Shown: positions 46,374-56,207, counted from the stretch's first letter. The stretch: 64,000 nt of DNA from Desulfobotulus mexicanus (GCF_006175995.1 NZ_VDMB01000006.1:87686-151685), one strand, 5' to 3'. Notes: a model not told the origin generated them from the letters alone. Numbers and translations are program-made.

Positions 46374-46883
46374 ATGCCAGAATGGACCATTGCAAAAACA
46401 TGGCAGGGAGAGCCTCTTTCTCCCCAGGAAATTATCCGGGTCAGATCTTTTAAAGAAAAAGACCAGCTCTGCATTTCCTTGGAAGCTCCTTTCCACGGAG
46501 ACCCGCCTCCTGCCCTGCAACCAGGAAGCACAGATAAGCTCTGGCAGTATGAGGTGGTGGAGCTTTTTCTTGTGGGAATAAATGGAGATTACCTTGAAAT
46601 CGAGATGGGGCCACATGGGCATTATCTGGTTCTAAAATTGTCTGGTGTTCGCTGTGTGGAGAAAATGCACATTCCAATGAAATATTCAGCCCGGATTTCC
46701 GGTAACACATGGCAGGGGGAAGGAAGAATTTCTCTTGAACATCTTCCGAAAAACTGCGCCCGTGCCAATGCCTTTGCCATCCACGGAGAAAAGGGCAAGC
46801 GCCGGTTTCTCTGTGCATTTCCCGTGGGAGGTGATGTTCCAGATTTTCACAAACCAGAGCTTTTTCCGCCATTTTCGTTCTGA
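46374..46883 (+). CDS. UPF0462 family protein (C4orf33-like, CBM9-like fold)
   Basis: A 169-residue protein. LWQYEVVELFLVG, DYLEIEMGPHGHYLVLKLSG, FAIHGEKGKRRFLCAFPVGGDVPDFHKPELF match the pattern of UPF0462/C4orf33 proteins, which resemble carbohydrate-binding module 9. No signal peptide, so it is cytosolic. Function is unknown. It stands alone after the truncated peptidase gene. Confidence 0.75.
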   Translation: MPEWTIAKTWQGEPLSPQEIIRVRSFKEKDQLCISLEAPFHGDPPPALQPGSTDKLWQYEVVELFLVGINGDYLEIEMGPHGHYLVLKLSGVRCVEKMHIPMKYSARISGNTWQGEGRISLEHLPKNCARANAFAIHGEKGKRRFLCAFPVGGDVPDFHKPELFPPFSF

Positions 46884-47045
46884 CAAACTATCGAAAACAG
46901 GCATATTACTGTGAAGTGAAAGTCACAGATAAATGCACTGCATCAGCCATGTGGATAAACGGAACTACCGAGCTGGACAGGGAAACAGCATAGGCCTGAT
47001 CTGCACCATGGGCTGCCCCCTGCCTCATGGTAAAACCTTTTCCAC

Positions 47046-49076
47046 TCAAAAAATCTTAGGCTCCTTGCCATCGCCGCCATAAACAAAAATAAACCAGAGT
47101 ACCCCGACAAGCACCAGGAATCCGGCCATGAAATGCCATGGCCCGAAGACCGTAAGATCCACCCCAGCATGGTGAAGCAGTACAGCAAGCATGTTGTTCA
47201 GGCCATGCCATAGCATGGCGGGAAAAATGGAGCCGGTAAGCAAGGTTATCATGGCAAAAATCATCCCAAGGAAAGCCGTGGGGACAATGCGAAAAAGATC
47301 CACGTGGAAAAGTCCAAAAATCAGTCCGTTCAGGAACACAACTCCCCAGAAGCGATATCTGCTGCGCAGTCCGTGAAGAAGCAGTCCCCGAAACGCCAGT
47401 TCTTCGCATACCGCAGGGAAAAGTCCTATCAGAAGCAAAAGAGCCCAGAGGGATAAGTTATCTGGCAGCATAGCCCTGTTAAAGGCCTCCAGTGCATCGG
47501 GGGACATAGGCAGCACAAGGCTTGTCAGCCAGAACAAGCCATGCCCGGCCAGCATGGCAGCAGGTACCCCCAGAAAAACCGCAGGCCAGACCACAGGCCG
47601 TACACGCCGTAAAGACAGGGTTGCCACAGGAGGCAGGCGGTAACGCCAGAGAAGAAGGACCGAACCTCCCATGAAAATCACACCCATATTGATAAAAATC
47701 TGCATGACCAGGCCCAACTCTTCAGAAAAATTCAGGGCAAAATAAAGCAGCATTGCCCACATAATGGCAAAGGCAGGCAGAACATGGCGTGGAAAAACAA
47801 GGGGGTTGGAACGAAGACCTGAGGAAGCCTCGGAGGAGACCATCATCAGTCGTTCCGCCTTCAGCAGATCTGCGGTCCATAACAGCAACCGCACCGCAGC
47901 TCCGCAGGTGACAAGCCAGCCTATGATCAGCAAAGGCCAGTCAAACCTGCCGATGAGAACTTCCCTGACCCCTATGGCAATATTGGCAACGGGAAGCAGC
48001 ACCATGACAGACCGCAACTCAAGACCGCTTAAAAAAGGTGCTAGTGTGGGAAGCATCAGGAAAGGCAAAAGAGGGAAAAAATACAGCTGCGCCTCCTTGT
48101 AGGAACGGGCGTAACCGGAAATCAGAAGCATTGCCGCCGAACTGATGGCAGCAGCTGGCAGAAAAAGCAAAAACAAAAGCCCGGCCATGGCAGGGCTCAC
48201 ATCCAGATGAAAACCCGCTGGCAGGGGAATCAGCTCAAATCCTATATAAATAAGAAAATTGCCTGCCTGCACCAGAAGTACAGTAAGGGAGACAGCAAGA
48301 ATCAAGAGGAATTTGGAAGCGACAATCTCTCCCCGCCCGGCCGCTGTGGTAAGCAGGGTTTCAAGACTCCCCCGCTCCTTCTCTCCGGCCATGATATCTG
48401 TGGCTACGACAGCTCCTCCCATGATGACAAAAAGAAGGAAAAAACAGGGAAGAATACGACCAAGGCTCCGTCCTGCAGCCTGGGAAGGTCGGGCCACATC
48501 CTCTTCGCTGACCATAAAAAGCTGTTCAGGGGATAAAGAAAGCCCGGCTTTTCTGACTAAATCATGCTGCCGGATGCGACGCTGCTTTTTCAGCTCATCC
48601 ATAAGCCGCATTGCGCCTTTAAAGGAAACACTCCTGTCAGCCCTGAAAACCACACGAATCACGGGAACATCGCCATCCTCATGGGTCTCGCTGAAGGTAT
48701 CCAGATAAAAATGAATAATTCCCTCCTCCAGCGCAGCGGCCGGGTCGGGAGTTTCCATGAAACGCAGACGGAAAATATCCGACCTTCTGGAGTTTTCACC
48801 GGAAAGCCGCTTAAGAACTGCATCCACCTCTCCAAGGGCCAGTTCCGCGAGGGGACCCTCCACGGCAAAAACATACTCCTGCGCCGCCCCCAGGCTGGTC
48901 CGCCATTTTTCCATGCCATTTGCGGCCAAAAGCACGAGAGGTGCCACAAGAACAGGCAGAACAATGGAAAAAAACAGCGTCCTCCGGTCCCGCAGCAGCA
49001 TACGCAGCTCTGCCAGAAAAAGCGTTAGCACAATACCCATATTCAGACGCCTAAACCCCGAATCAAATCCTGCCAT
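47046..49076 (-). CDS. ABC-2 permease fused to a CPBP intramembrane protease
   Basis: A 676-residue fusion. The N-terminal 400 residues are a NatB-like ABC-2 permease (LAELRMLLRDRRTLFFSIVLPV, then a large extracytoplasmic loop and AGEKERGSLETLLTT, the conserved coupling region). The C-terminal 200 residues are a CPBP protease with CEELAFRG, FGLFHVD and HGLNN. The start at 49076 has GGAG upstream and overlaps the ATPase gene by 14 bases; 49040 is an alternative. It is the last gene of an exporter operon. The fusion suggests coupled export and cleavage of a peptide or membrane substrate. Confidence 0.87.
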   Translation of the reverse strand: MAGFDSGFRRLNMGIVLTLFLAELRMLLRDRRTLFFSIVLPVLVAPLVLLAANGMEKWRTSLGAAQEYVFAVEGPLAELALGEVDAVLKRLSGENSRRSDIFRLRFMETPDPAAALEEGIIHFYLDTFSETHEDGDVPVIRVVFRADRSVSFKGAMRLMDELKKQRRIRQHDLVRKAGLSLSPEQLFMVSEEDVARPSQAAGRSLGRILPCFFLLFVIMGGAVVATDIMAGEKERGSLETLLTTAAGRGEIVASKFLLILAVSLTVLLVQAGNFLIYIGFELIPLPAGFHLDVSPAMAGLLFLLFLPAAAISSAAMLLISGYARSYKEAQLYFFPLLPFLMLPTLAPFLSGLELRSVMVLLPVANIAIGVREVLIGRFDWPLLIIGWLVTCGAAVRLLLWTADLLKAERLMMVSSEASSGLRSNPLVFPRHVLPAFAIMWAMLLYFALNFSEELGLVMQIFINMGVIFMGGSVLLLWRYRLPPVATLSLRRVRPVVWPAVFLGVPAAMLAGHGLFWLTSLVLPMSPDALEAFNRAMLPDNLSLWALLLLIGLFPAVCEELAFRGLLLHGLRSRYRFWGVVFLNGLIFGLFHVDLFRIVPTAFLGMIFAMITLLTGSIFPAMLWHGLNNMLAVLLHHAGVDLTVFGPWHFMAGFLVLVGVLWFIFVYGGDGKEPKIF

Positions 49077-49860
49077 AGGCCTGCTCCACCAGAGACACAA
49101 AAATATCCTCAAGATAACGATGTCCCGTAGACTGCCGCAGGCCCTCCAGGGTATCACAGGCCAGAATACGCCCCTTATGAATGATGGCGATGCGGTCACA
49201 CAGCTTTTCCGCCTCGCTCATGATGTGGGTGGAAAAAACAACGGTTTTTCCGGCATCCCGGAGCTGTCCTATCACCTTCTGCATTTCTATGGCATTGAGA
49301 ACATCCAGGCCAACACTTGGCTCATCCAGTATCAGCACCGGCGGATCATGGGCCAGGGTTCGTGCAATGGAAACCTTCTGTTTCATCCCCTGGGAAAGCT
49401 TTTCCACACGTGCTTCGGCGTACCCTCCAATACCAAAGGATTCGATAAGCTCCTCCACCCGTCCCTTCACATCCCGTTCCGGCACCCCATTGATACGGGC
49501 AAAAAACACCAGGGTTTCACGGGCCGTCAGGCGGGGATAAAGGGCTGTGGATGCCGTATAGAAACCAAGGGAAGCCCGCACCTTTGCAGGTTCAGAATGC
49601 ACATCATAGCCCATAACACGGGCCGTTCCGGATGTGGGCTGTAAAATGGTGGACAATATACGCAGGGTGCTGGTTTTACCTGCACCATTAGCCCCGAGAA
49701 GACCAAAAATCTCACCCCTCTCACAAGTGAAGGAAACTCCGTCAACGGCCCGGATTTCGCCCCTGCCCTCATCATTAAAAACCCTGCAGAGATTCTGTAC
49801 CTCCACTGTCACCCCAGCACCCACCGCCACCTCCTTCTTAGACCCTGCACGGCCCTTCAT
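49063..49860 (-). CDS. ABC transporter ATPase (NatA-like)
   Basis: A 265-residue ATPase with Walker A GANGAGKTS, Q-loop region, signature LSQGMKQKVSIAR, Walker B VLILDEPSVGLD and switch STHIMSEAE. The ATG at 49860 is in an ATGA overlap with the permease gene upstream. It should energise the two flanking ABC-2 permeases, which look like a heteromeric NatAB-type exporter. Confidence 0.93.
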   Translation of the reverse strand: MKGRAGSKKEVAVGAGVTVEVQNLCRVFNDEGRGEIRAVDGVSFTCERGEIFGLLGANGAGKTSTLRILSTILQPTSGTARVMGYDVHSEPAKVRASLGFYTASTALYPRLTARETLVFFARINGVPERDVKGRVEELIESFGIGGYAEARVEKLSQGMKQKVSIARTLAHDPPVLILDEPSVGLDVLNAIEMQKVIGQLRDAGKTVVFSTHIMSEAEKLCDRIAIIHKGRILACDTLEGLRQSTGHRYLEDIFVSLVEQAYGRI

Positions 49861-51119
49861 ACTTTTTTGAAAAAACGCTGCCTCAAAAATCCCCAAAGGC
49901 TGCCCCTGTAAGAGCCATGAACCACATCCTCAACCCGTAGAATCAGCGAGGCCAAACCAATGCAGATGGCAATAAGGCTCCCGGAACTGAGGCATGTCAG
50001 AAAAACCGGAAGGAGAGAAAAATTTCCGTTAATGGCATCCTGAACCATCATGGCCACGTTCACCACAGGAACAAGGGCCATGCCATTTGAAAACTCAAGA
50101 CCCGGCAGGTTAAAAAACATCATGGGCACAGAAAGCAGCAAAAGAAAGGGGGTAACCATGGCCTGCCCTTCCTTGAAGTTTCGGGCAAAAACAGCAAAGA
50201 GCATCATCCCCGCCGCCACAAAACCAGCCAGAAGAAGCCCCCCCAGAAGCAAAAGGGGAACAGTGGACCAGGGCACGGCTATCTTTACATCAAGATCCTC
50301 AAGGCCGAGCATGGACAAAAAGACCCTGCCCATGAACACGGTCATGGCGATAAGGTTGATCATGCCTGCCATAAAACCGAAAGCCACCACATAAAGGTAT
50401 TTTGCAATGACTATGGCACTCCTGCTGGTGGCAAGGCTCATGGTGGTCTCCCAGGTTCCCCGCTCCCGTTCTCCCGCTGTGGCATCAACTGCGGGATAAT
50501 AACTCCCAAGGGCCACCATAATGACAAAAAATATGGGCAAAAGAAGACCCAGAAAAAAAGCCCCCACCTTTTCAATGGAAGCTTCATTCTGCCCCTTGAT
50601 TTCAAACACACGCCAGCTTACGGGATCAATCCCAAGCCCCAGCGCCTCCTTCTCCAGCCAGTTCTCCCGGTAGTTCTCCACAAGTGCTGCAAGACGCTTC
50701 CGGGCTTCATTGCTCCGCTCCAGGGAGGCGTTGTAAAACAGGGTAAGGGTAAAATTACCCTGTACTGCTGCTTTGGCAGCCGTTTCCGGCTCAAATACCA
50801 TCAGAAGATCCAGATCTCCTTGCCGGATGCGCCCTTGCAGCATCTCCAAATCTGTATCCAGAGGCTGAAGACTGATACTTTTTTCCTTTTCAAGCATCTT
50901 ATTCAGCTCAGAATGCTCCGCAGGCAAACCTTCAATAACTATACGGGACACAAGGCCTTCGGTCTGCCCCTGAACAAATGCCATGCCCGTGAGCACAACC
51001 CATAAGATAAAAGGATAGAGTAAAAGGGGCAGCAGTATGGCATTCACAACAATGGTTTTGTCCCTCAGAGCAGGGCGGGCCTCACGCACAAAAAGTATCC
51101 AGACATGCCGCCAGTTCAC
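49857..51119 (-). CDS. ABC-2 family permease (NatB-like)
   Basis: A 420-residue membrane protein: an N-terminal helix after RPALRDKTIVVNAILLP, an external domain of about 140 residues, then five or six helices with the conserved DATAGERERGTWETTMS motif. First gene of the permease-ATPase-permease/CPBP operon. Substrate unknown. Confidence 0.9.
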   Translation of the reverse strand: MNWRHVWILFVREARPALRDKTIVVNAILLPLLLYPFILWVVLTGMAFVQGQTEGLVSRIVIEGLPAEHSELNKMLEKEKSISLQPLDTDLEMLQGRIRQGDLDLLMVFEPETAAKAAVQGNFTLTLFYNASLERSNEARKRLAALVENYRENWLEKEALGLGIDPVSWRVFEIKGQNEASIEKVGAFFLGLLLPIFFVIMVALGSYYPAVDATAGERERGTWETTMSLATSRSAIVIAKYLYVVAFGFMAGMINLIAMTVFMGRVFLSMLGLEDLDVKIAVPWSTVPLLLLGGLLLAGFVAAGMMLFAVFARNFKEGQAMVTPFLLLLSVPMMFFNLPGLEFSNGMALVPVVNVAMMVQDAINGNFSLLPVFLTCLSSGSLIAICIGLASLILRVEDVVHGSYRGSLWGFLRQRFFKKV

Positions 51120-51199
51120 AGATTATCTCCTTCCAGCGGATAAAGTAAGGCTGGCATATTCAAACCTTTCCACATGCCCCTGCATTGTCATTCTGCCAG

Positions 51200-51244
51200 A
51201 AAAAAGAACTGCCAATCATTTCCGCTCCTCTGAACCGGCAGTTC
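51200..51244 (-). terminator. rho-independent terminator after the radical SAM gene
   Basis: On the minus strand GAACTGCC pairs with GGCAGTTC (51244-51237 with 51213-51206) followed by a U-run from the A-tract 51205-51200. The stem begins inside the stop codon region of the radical SAM gene, an unusually close terminator. Confidence 0.75.
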
Positions 51245-52838
51245 ACGCACTTCGCTTCAAAACAGGATCTTCCTGCACACCCTGTCCTGAAGGTGTTTCT
51301 GCCCAGACCCAGCGATTTTTGGCCGGGACAATAAGGTTTTTACGGATAAGATCTTCCAGTATCTGAACACAAAACCCTTCTTCTTCGCCGGTCATGCGGC
51401 TGATGGCTCTGCCCAGAAAGGCAAGGGGATCTTCTGTTTCCGGAAAAACACCTGCTTCTTCCAGAAGATCTTTAGACAGAATGGCAAAGATCAGCTCCAT
51501 GCGGCGATTGCCCAGCACCCGAAGCTTTTCTTCTTCCGTACCTTCGCCCGCAGCAACCCTGTCCTGAATAGCCTTCCATTCCGCATGCAGGGGCGCATAG
51601 GCATCCTCCACAAAGGCAGTCATGCGCTCCGGAGAAACGCCTGACGTGCGCACCACAGGGCTGTCCGCATCATAAAGACGCCAGTCGCTGGTGAGGATTT
51701 CCATGTCATAGTCTTCAATTTTTTCCCGTACCGTGGTGCCGGGAAAGGGGCAGAGGAAGTGGTATCCGGATTCAATGCCCAGCTCATCCTGAAAGGCCTG
51801 AGTAAGCCTCAAACTTTCTTCCGTTTCTCCGGGAAGCCCCACCATAAATGATGCATGGGCCCGCATCCCGGTTTCCCGGCAGGCGGCCACGGCGTCACGG
51901 GCCTGATCCAGGGTGATGCCCTTTTTGACCCGTTTGAGCATGTCCGGGCATCCGGATTCAATGCCAAAGCTCACGGCCACACAGCCTGCTTCCTTCATCA
52001 GCCGCAGAAGACGGGCGTTGATGGTATTAACCCGTGAAAACACACTCCAGCAGAAAACAAGATCCCGTTTCCGGATTTCCTCGCAGAAGGCTTCCACCCG
52101 AAGGGCATCTGCGGTGAAAAGATCGTCTGCAATATTGATGTAGGAAAACCCCATGGCAAGCAGCCCTTCAATCTCATCCACCACAAGGGATGCACTGCGG
52201 TGCCGCACCTTCGCCCCCACCATCCTGCGGCCAAGGCAGAAGATGCAGCCATTGGGGCAGCCCCGGCTGGTGATGATGCTCACGGGAAAACCCAGGGCCT
52301 GATACCGGGAAATGGGCAGAAGATGCCGGGCAGGAAGGGGCAGGGCATCCAGATCCTCAATGAGGGGGCGTTTGGGGGTGAAAACCACACTGCCGTTTTC
52401 CTTGTAAGCAATACCAGCGATGTCCTGCCAGGTCTCAGGATTTCTGAGCCGGGGTACAAGCTCCGCCAGAGTGGCCTCCCCTTCTCCGAGAACCACAAGA
52501 TCCAGCTCCGGGGTGTCCTTCAGAAGATTGTCAGCATCAAAGGTGGCATGGGGTCCTCCCATGAAGCAGAGGGCTTCCGGCCGGATTTTTCTGGCTGCCC
52601 GGATGATCTCCAGAGCTTCGGGAGCCGTCATGGTGACGCCAGTGATGCCGATGACATCCGGCGGAAATTCATCAAAGGCTTTCTGAAGAATTTCAGGACT
52701 CCATGGAGCCACAATGAAATCAAGGATTTTGACCTCGGCCTTCTGAGCAAGACAGGCTGCGGCAACATAGCAAAGCCCCAAGGGTGGAGACGGGGCCTGC
52801 TGCAGGGGATAGGGAGGAGCAATGAGTATGATGCGCAT
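51243..52838 (-). CDS. B12-binding domain radical SAM protein
   Basis: A 531-residue protein. Residues 1-140 form a cobalamin-binding-like domain (APPYPLQQAPSPPLGLCYVAAACL, MGGPHATFDAD, VVLGEGEATLAEL). The radical SAM cluster motif is SRGCPNGCIFC (CxxxCxxC) near 195, followed by INIADDLFT and FGIESGCPDMLKRVKKG. The C-terminal 130 residues are unique. Such proteins modify peptides, lipids or hopanoids; the substrate is unknown. AAGGAA precedes the start. Confidence 0.92.
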   Translation of the reverse strand: MRIILIAPPYPLQQAPSPPLGLCYVAAACLAQKAEVKILDFIVAPWSPEILQKAFDEFPPDVIGITGVTMTAPEALEIIRAARKIRPEALCFMGGPHATFDADNLLKDTPELDLVVLGEGEATLAELVPRLRNPETWQDIAGIAYKENGSVVFTPKRPLIEDLDALPLPARHLLPISRYQALGFPVSIITSRGCPNGCIFCLGRRMVGAKVRHRSASLVVDEIEGLLAMGFSYINIADDLFTADALRVEAFCEEIRKRDLVFCWSVFSRVNTINARLLRLMKEAGCVAVSFGIESGCPDMLKRVKKGITLDQARDAVAACRETGMRAHASFMVGLPGETEESLRLTQAFQDELGIESGYHFLCPFPGTTVREKIEDYDMEILTSDWRLYDADSPVVRTSGVSPERMTAFVEDAYAPLHAEWKAIQDRVAAGEGTEEEKLRVLGNRRMELIFAILSKDLLEEAGVFPETEDPLAFLGRAISRMTGEEEGFCVQILEDLIRKNLIVPAKNRWVWAETPSGQGVQEDPVLKRSA

Positions 52839-52918
52839 GGAATTCCTTATAGGACTGCTCTGGGAGGTAAAAAGGATGTGAAAACTCAGGCATTTCTAAT
52901 CCGAAAAGCAAAAAAGCG

Positions 52919-53341
52919 TCAAGGGGAAAAAACAGCCTTTGTATAACCGGACACACCCATTTCCAGAACCCGTATCTGCTGGGTCACACCCTTTTGCATC
53001 AGAATTTCTCTGGCTTTACGGCTGCGGTTGTGGGTGTTGCAGATAAGCAGCACTTCCTTTACATCATCCTTTGCCCTGAGAAGCTCCGCCACCCGGTCCC
53101 CATGGCTGCCAAGGTAGCTCAGGGGAACATTGACAGAGCCAGGAATATGGGTCTTCTGAAACTCATGGACCTCCCTCACATCCATCAGAAGCAGAGTGTC
53201 TCCTTTTTTTTCGACATAAGCTTTAAGATCCTTCTGACTGATCCAGAAATCTCCGCCGGTCTGGGTACAGGATGCGGTGGCAATCCCCACAAAAAGGCTA
53301 AAGAAAAACAAAACCATGTGAAAGGATTTTTTTTCAGACAT
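52919..53341 (-). CDS. rhodanese-domain lipoprotein
   Basis: A 140-residue protein. The N-terminal signal ends in a lipobox (ATASC), so it should be a lipoprotein. The rhodanese fold shows LLMDVREVHEFQKTHIPGSVNVPL and an active-site loop ICNTHNRSRKA with the catalytic cysteine. Likely involved in periplasmic sulfur transfer. The ATG at 53341 follows a GGAGGG site. Confidence 0.87.
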   Translation of the reverse strand: MSEKKSFHMVLFFFSLFVGIATASCTQTGGDFWISQKDLKAYVEKKGDTLLLMDVREVHEFQKTHIPGSVNVPLSYLGSHGDRVAELLRAKDDVKEVLLICNTHNRSRKAREILMQKGVTQQIRVLEMGVSGYTKAVFSP

Positions 53342-53390
53342 CTTCTCTTTCCCTCCTGAAATATAAGACATCAAAATTACTTGCTGTTTT

Positions 53391-54137
53391 CTAATCCTGC
53401 GCCCAGTCTGCCTCCATCCCCAACTGCACCAGCACCCGGCAAAAATCTGCGGAAGGAGGCACGGAGAGATGAAGGCGATGCCCCGAATGGGGATGAAGAA
53501 AAGAAATCAGGGTGGCAGCCAGCATGAGCCTCTGGCAGTCGAAGGCTTCCCTGAAAAAGCGATTATGGCGGCCATCGCCGTAGGTGGTATCCCCTATTAT
53601 GGGATGGGAAAAGGACTTTAAATGTCTGCGGATCTGCCGCGACCGACCCGTTTCCGGATGCAGCTCCACAAGACTGTAACAGCGGCTGGGCACCCTGCCC
53701 ATGGGAACGGGGATCTCCACACAATCTGCCCTGTGATAGCGGGTGATGGAAAAACGAAGAAGGCCGTTTTTTTCATCCTCAGGACGCAAAAAGCGTGACA
53801 GAACACCCCGGAGGGGAATCTGTCCCCGCACCAGAGCCAGATAGGCCTTGTCCACCTCATGGCGACGAAACTGTCCCCCGAGATTGGATGCAGCCTCCGG
53901 TGTAAGGGCCATAACCAGAATGCCTGATGTGGGTCGGTCCAGACGGTGGACGGGATAAACATGGCGACCCAGCATGTCCCGGAGGGTCTGGAGCAGGGCC
54001 GTGCAGGATGCAGACTCCCGGCCGCCCCTGTGTACGGGCATCCCCGAAGGCTTATGCACCGCCACCAGTTCCTCGTCCTTATAAATTATTTTTATCTGTT
54101 CTGACTCAGCTTCCAAGAGATGCAGGTTCCTCCTCAT
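53391..54137 (-). CDS. RluA family pseudouridine synthase (TruC-like)
   Basis: A 248-residue enzyme. IIYKDEELVAVHKPSGMPVH opens the fold and VYPVHRLDRPTSGILVMAL holds the catalytic aspartate. GRSRQIRRHLKSFSHPIIGDTTYGDGRHNR is typical of TruC, which modifies U65 of tRNA. The frame is open up to 54380; starts at 54263 or 54236 are possible, but the ATG at 54137 fits the family length and none has a convincing ribosome site. Confidence 0.85.
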   Translation of the reverse strand: MRRNLHLLEAESEQIKIIYKDEELVAVHKPSGMPVHRGGRESASCTALLQTLRDMLGRHVYPVHRLDRPTSGILVMALTPEAASNLGGQFRRHEVDKAYLALVRGQIPLRGVLSRFLRPEDEKNGLLRFSITRYHRADCVEIPVPMGRVPSRCYSLVELHPETGRSRQIRRHLKSFSHPIIGDTTYGDGRHNRFFREAFDCQRLMLAATLISFLHPHSGHRLHLSVPPSADFCRVLVQLGMEADWAQD

Positions 54138-54370
54138 AAAAAACAGGGCTTCAGGGCAATTTCTGAAATGAAGACTCCTTTTGTCTCCCGCTGGGACAGG
54201 GGCGGGGTGAGCCTTCTGTTTTCGGGTACAATTAATCATTGAACTTAATAAGTCAAATAACATACCGTGGGAATTAAAAGAAATAAATGCTTGCCTTGAC
54301 AGAAATGGGTGCCTATAAATAATTGATGATATAAGTTGATCCACTTGAATGAACCGACCTGGGAGGTGCC

Positions 54371-54568
54371 GTGCCGCCAAAAATCAGGGAGCTGATTCAA
54401 TCGCTCAAGCAGGCGGGCTTCGAAGATCGTGGCGGCAAGGGAAGCCACCGGAATTTCGTCCACCCGAACGTATCGAAGTCTGTGACAATTTCTGGCAAAC
54501 CCGGAGACGATGCCATGAAGTACCAGATACGAGCCGTAGAAATGGCGGTACAGGAGGCTGAAAAATGA
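54371..54568 (+). CDS. hicA: HicA toxin
   Basis: A 65-residue dsRBD-like mRNA interferase with RELIQSLKQAGFE and the catalytic GKGSHRNFVHP histidine segment. It starts with GTG at 54371, six bases after GGAGG. It precedes hicB with an ATGA overlap, the standard hicAB order. Confidence 0.92.
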   Translation: MPPKIRELIQSLKQAGFEDRGGKGSHRNFVHPNVSKSVTISGKPGDDAMKYQIRAVEMAVQEAEK

Positions 54569-54804
54569 AGGAAAGTACCCTTTACGCCAAGATTGTGGAA
54601 TGGTCCGAAGAGGATCAGTGTTTTGTGGGCAGCGCACCGGGCCTGCTCTATGGTGGTTGCCACGGAACGGACGAAAAGGAGGTCTTTGCCGAGCTTTGCC
54701 AGATTGTAGACGAAGCCATCGAACTGTACCACCAGGAAGGCAAGCCCCTTCCGCCCCCCACCGCTGGCCGTGATCTTGCCAATACACTGCAACAGATCGC
54801 ATGA
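54565..54804 (+). CDS. hicB: HicB antitoxin
   Basis: A 79-residue protein with the HicB partial RNase H-like fold: YAKIVEWSEEDQCFVGSAPGLLYGGCHG and an amphipathic helix VFAELCQIVDEAIELY. It neutralises HicA by direct binding. The C-terminal DNA-binding domain found in longer HicB proteins is absent, so autoregulation may be weak. Confidence 0.92.
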   Translation: MKESTLYAKIVEWSEEDQCFVGSAPGLLYGGCHGTDEKEVFAELCQIVDEAIELYHQEGKPLPPPTAGRDLANTLQQIA

Positions 54805-54839
54805 CATAAGAAAGTCCGGAGATATGCATCAGCCGAAAA

Positions 54840-56198
54840 GTGAATGAGAAAAAACGGGTTCCCCTTTCATCAAATAAAAGACAAATTATGAATCATAATA
54901 AAAACTTGTCAGGCAGACGTGATCCCCTTGTTTTTCAAAGAAAAGGCGATTTCAGAAATCCTTCCGAACTCGATTTGGCAAGAATTATTCACTCTGCCGC
55001 CTTCCGCAGATTGCAGGCCAAGACACAGGTATTGGGCGTTGGTGAAGGTGACTTTCACAGAACACGGCTGACGCACTCCATGGAAGTTGCACAAATTGGG
55101 AAGGGAATTGTCCGCACCCTTTCTTCAACCCATCCTGAATATAAGGATATCCTCCCGGATAGCGATCAGATTTTTTGCATTGGACTGGCCCATGATTTAG
55201 GCCACCCGCCATTCGGACACGGCGGAGAAATAGCCCTGAATTATTGCATGGGAAACTTCGGAGGCTTTGAGGCGAACGGACAAACCCTCAGGATTCTTTC
55301 TAAAATTGAAACCCATACCCATGGATATGGGTTAAATTTATCAAGACGTACCCTGCTTGGCGTTTTAAAATATCCTCAGACATATTCAGCTCTCTTAAAA
55401 ACTGAAACGCCTGCTGTCTCAGACACTTCTTTTATTCTTGCGTCTGACTGGAAACCGCCCAAATGCTACCACGATCAAGAATCCGATGTAACAGATTGGA
55501 TTTTTAATATTTTTTCCGAATCAGACAAAAAATCATTCTTAAACTATATTCCACCAAAAGCACGTGAGCATGGCAGAACCACGGAAAAGGCTCTGGATAC
55601 GTCCATCATGGAAATAGCCGATGATATAGCCTATGGCATACACGACCTTGAGGACGGGATTACTTTGAATCTCATCACAAAAGACATGTGGCAGGAAATT
55701 AACAGATTCTTTCTTTCGGAGTGGGCAAAGGAAAATAATCTTTTCGGCATTCAGGAAAAATTATTTGGAAATTCATCTGAAAGGAAACGGGCTGTTGGCA
55801 GCCTTGTTCATGCCCTGATAACAAATACAGAAATTATTGAAATAAATAAGTTCGAAAATCCAATACTCAAATTCAACGCAGCTCTGAATCAAAATGCAAA
55901 AGAGGTATTGGAATCCTTAAAGAAATTTGTTTTTAAAAACATGATCAATATTCCCGAAGTCCAGACTCTGGTTTTTAGAGGTCAGCAAATTGTCATTCAA
56001 TTATTCAGAGCCATAAGCTCAGATCCCACCCGTTTTCTAAAAAAATCCTATCAAGAACAATGGGAAAAGGCTGATTCTGACGCTGAAAGATTCAGAATTA
56101 TCTGTGATTATATTTCCGGAATGACGGATGAATATGCTACCCGCTTATACGAGCGGCTTTTTTTGCCAAGGCAGGGTACTGTATTCCACAGGCTTTGA
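54840..56198 (+). CDS. dgt: dGTPase-like HD-domain dNTP triphosphohydrolase
   Basis: A 452-residue HD hydrolase. FRRLQAKTQVLGVGEGDFHRTRLTHSMEVAQIG near 75 and IGLAHDLGHPPFGHGGE near 117 carry the metal-binding His and Asp residues; DDIAYGIHDLEDGI holds the third site. Family enzymes hydrolyse dGTP or other dNTPs to nucleoside and triphosphate and can block phage replication. It starts with GTG at 54840 (or ATG at 54888) just after hicAB. Low GC compared with neighbours suggests transfer. Confidence 0.9.
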   Translation: MNEKKRVPLSSNKRQIMNHNKNLSGRRDPLVFQRKGDFRNPSELDLARIIHSAAFRRLQAKTQVLGVGEGDFHRTRLTHSMEVAQIGKGIVRTLSSTHPEYKDILPDSDQIFCIGLAHDLGHPPFGHGGEIALNYCMGNFGGFEANGQTLRILSKIETHTHGYGLNLSRRTLLGVLKYPQTYSALLKTETPAVSDTSFILASDWKPPKCYHDQESDVTDWIFNIFSESDKKSFLNYIPPKAREHGRTTEKALDTSIMEIADDIAYGIHDLEDGITLNLITKDMWQEINRFFLSEWAKENNLFGIQEKLFGNSSERKRAVGSLVHALITNTEIIEINKFENPILKFNAALNQNAKEVLESLKKFVFKNMINIPEVQTLVFRGQQIVIQLFRAISSDPTRFLKKSYQEQWEKADSDAERFRIICDYISGMTDEYATRLYERLFLPRQGTVFHRL

Positions 56199-56207
56199 AT
56201 TTTTACG

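Noticed and set aside
48207..49028. Plus-strand frames opposite the ABC exporter genes
   Set aside because: Shadows of three well-supported minus-strand genes.
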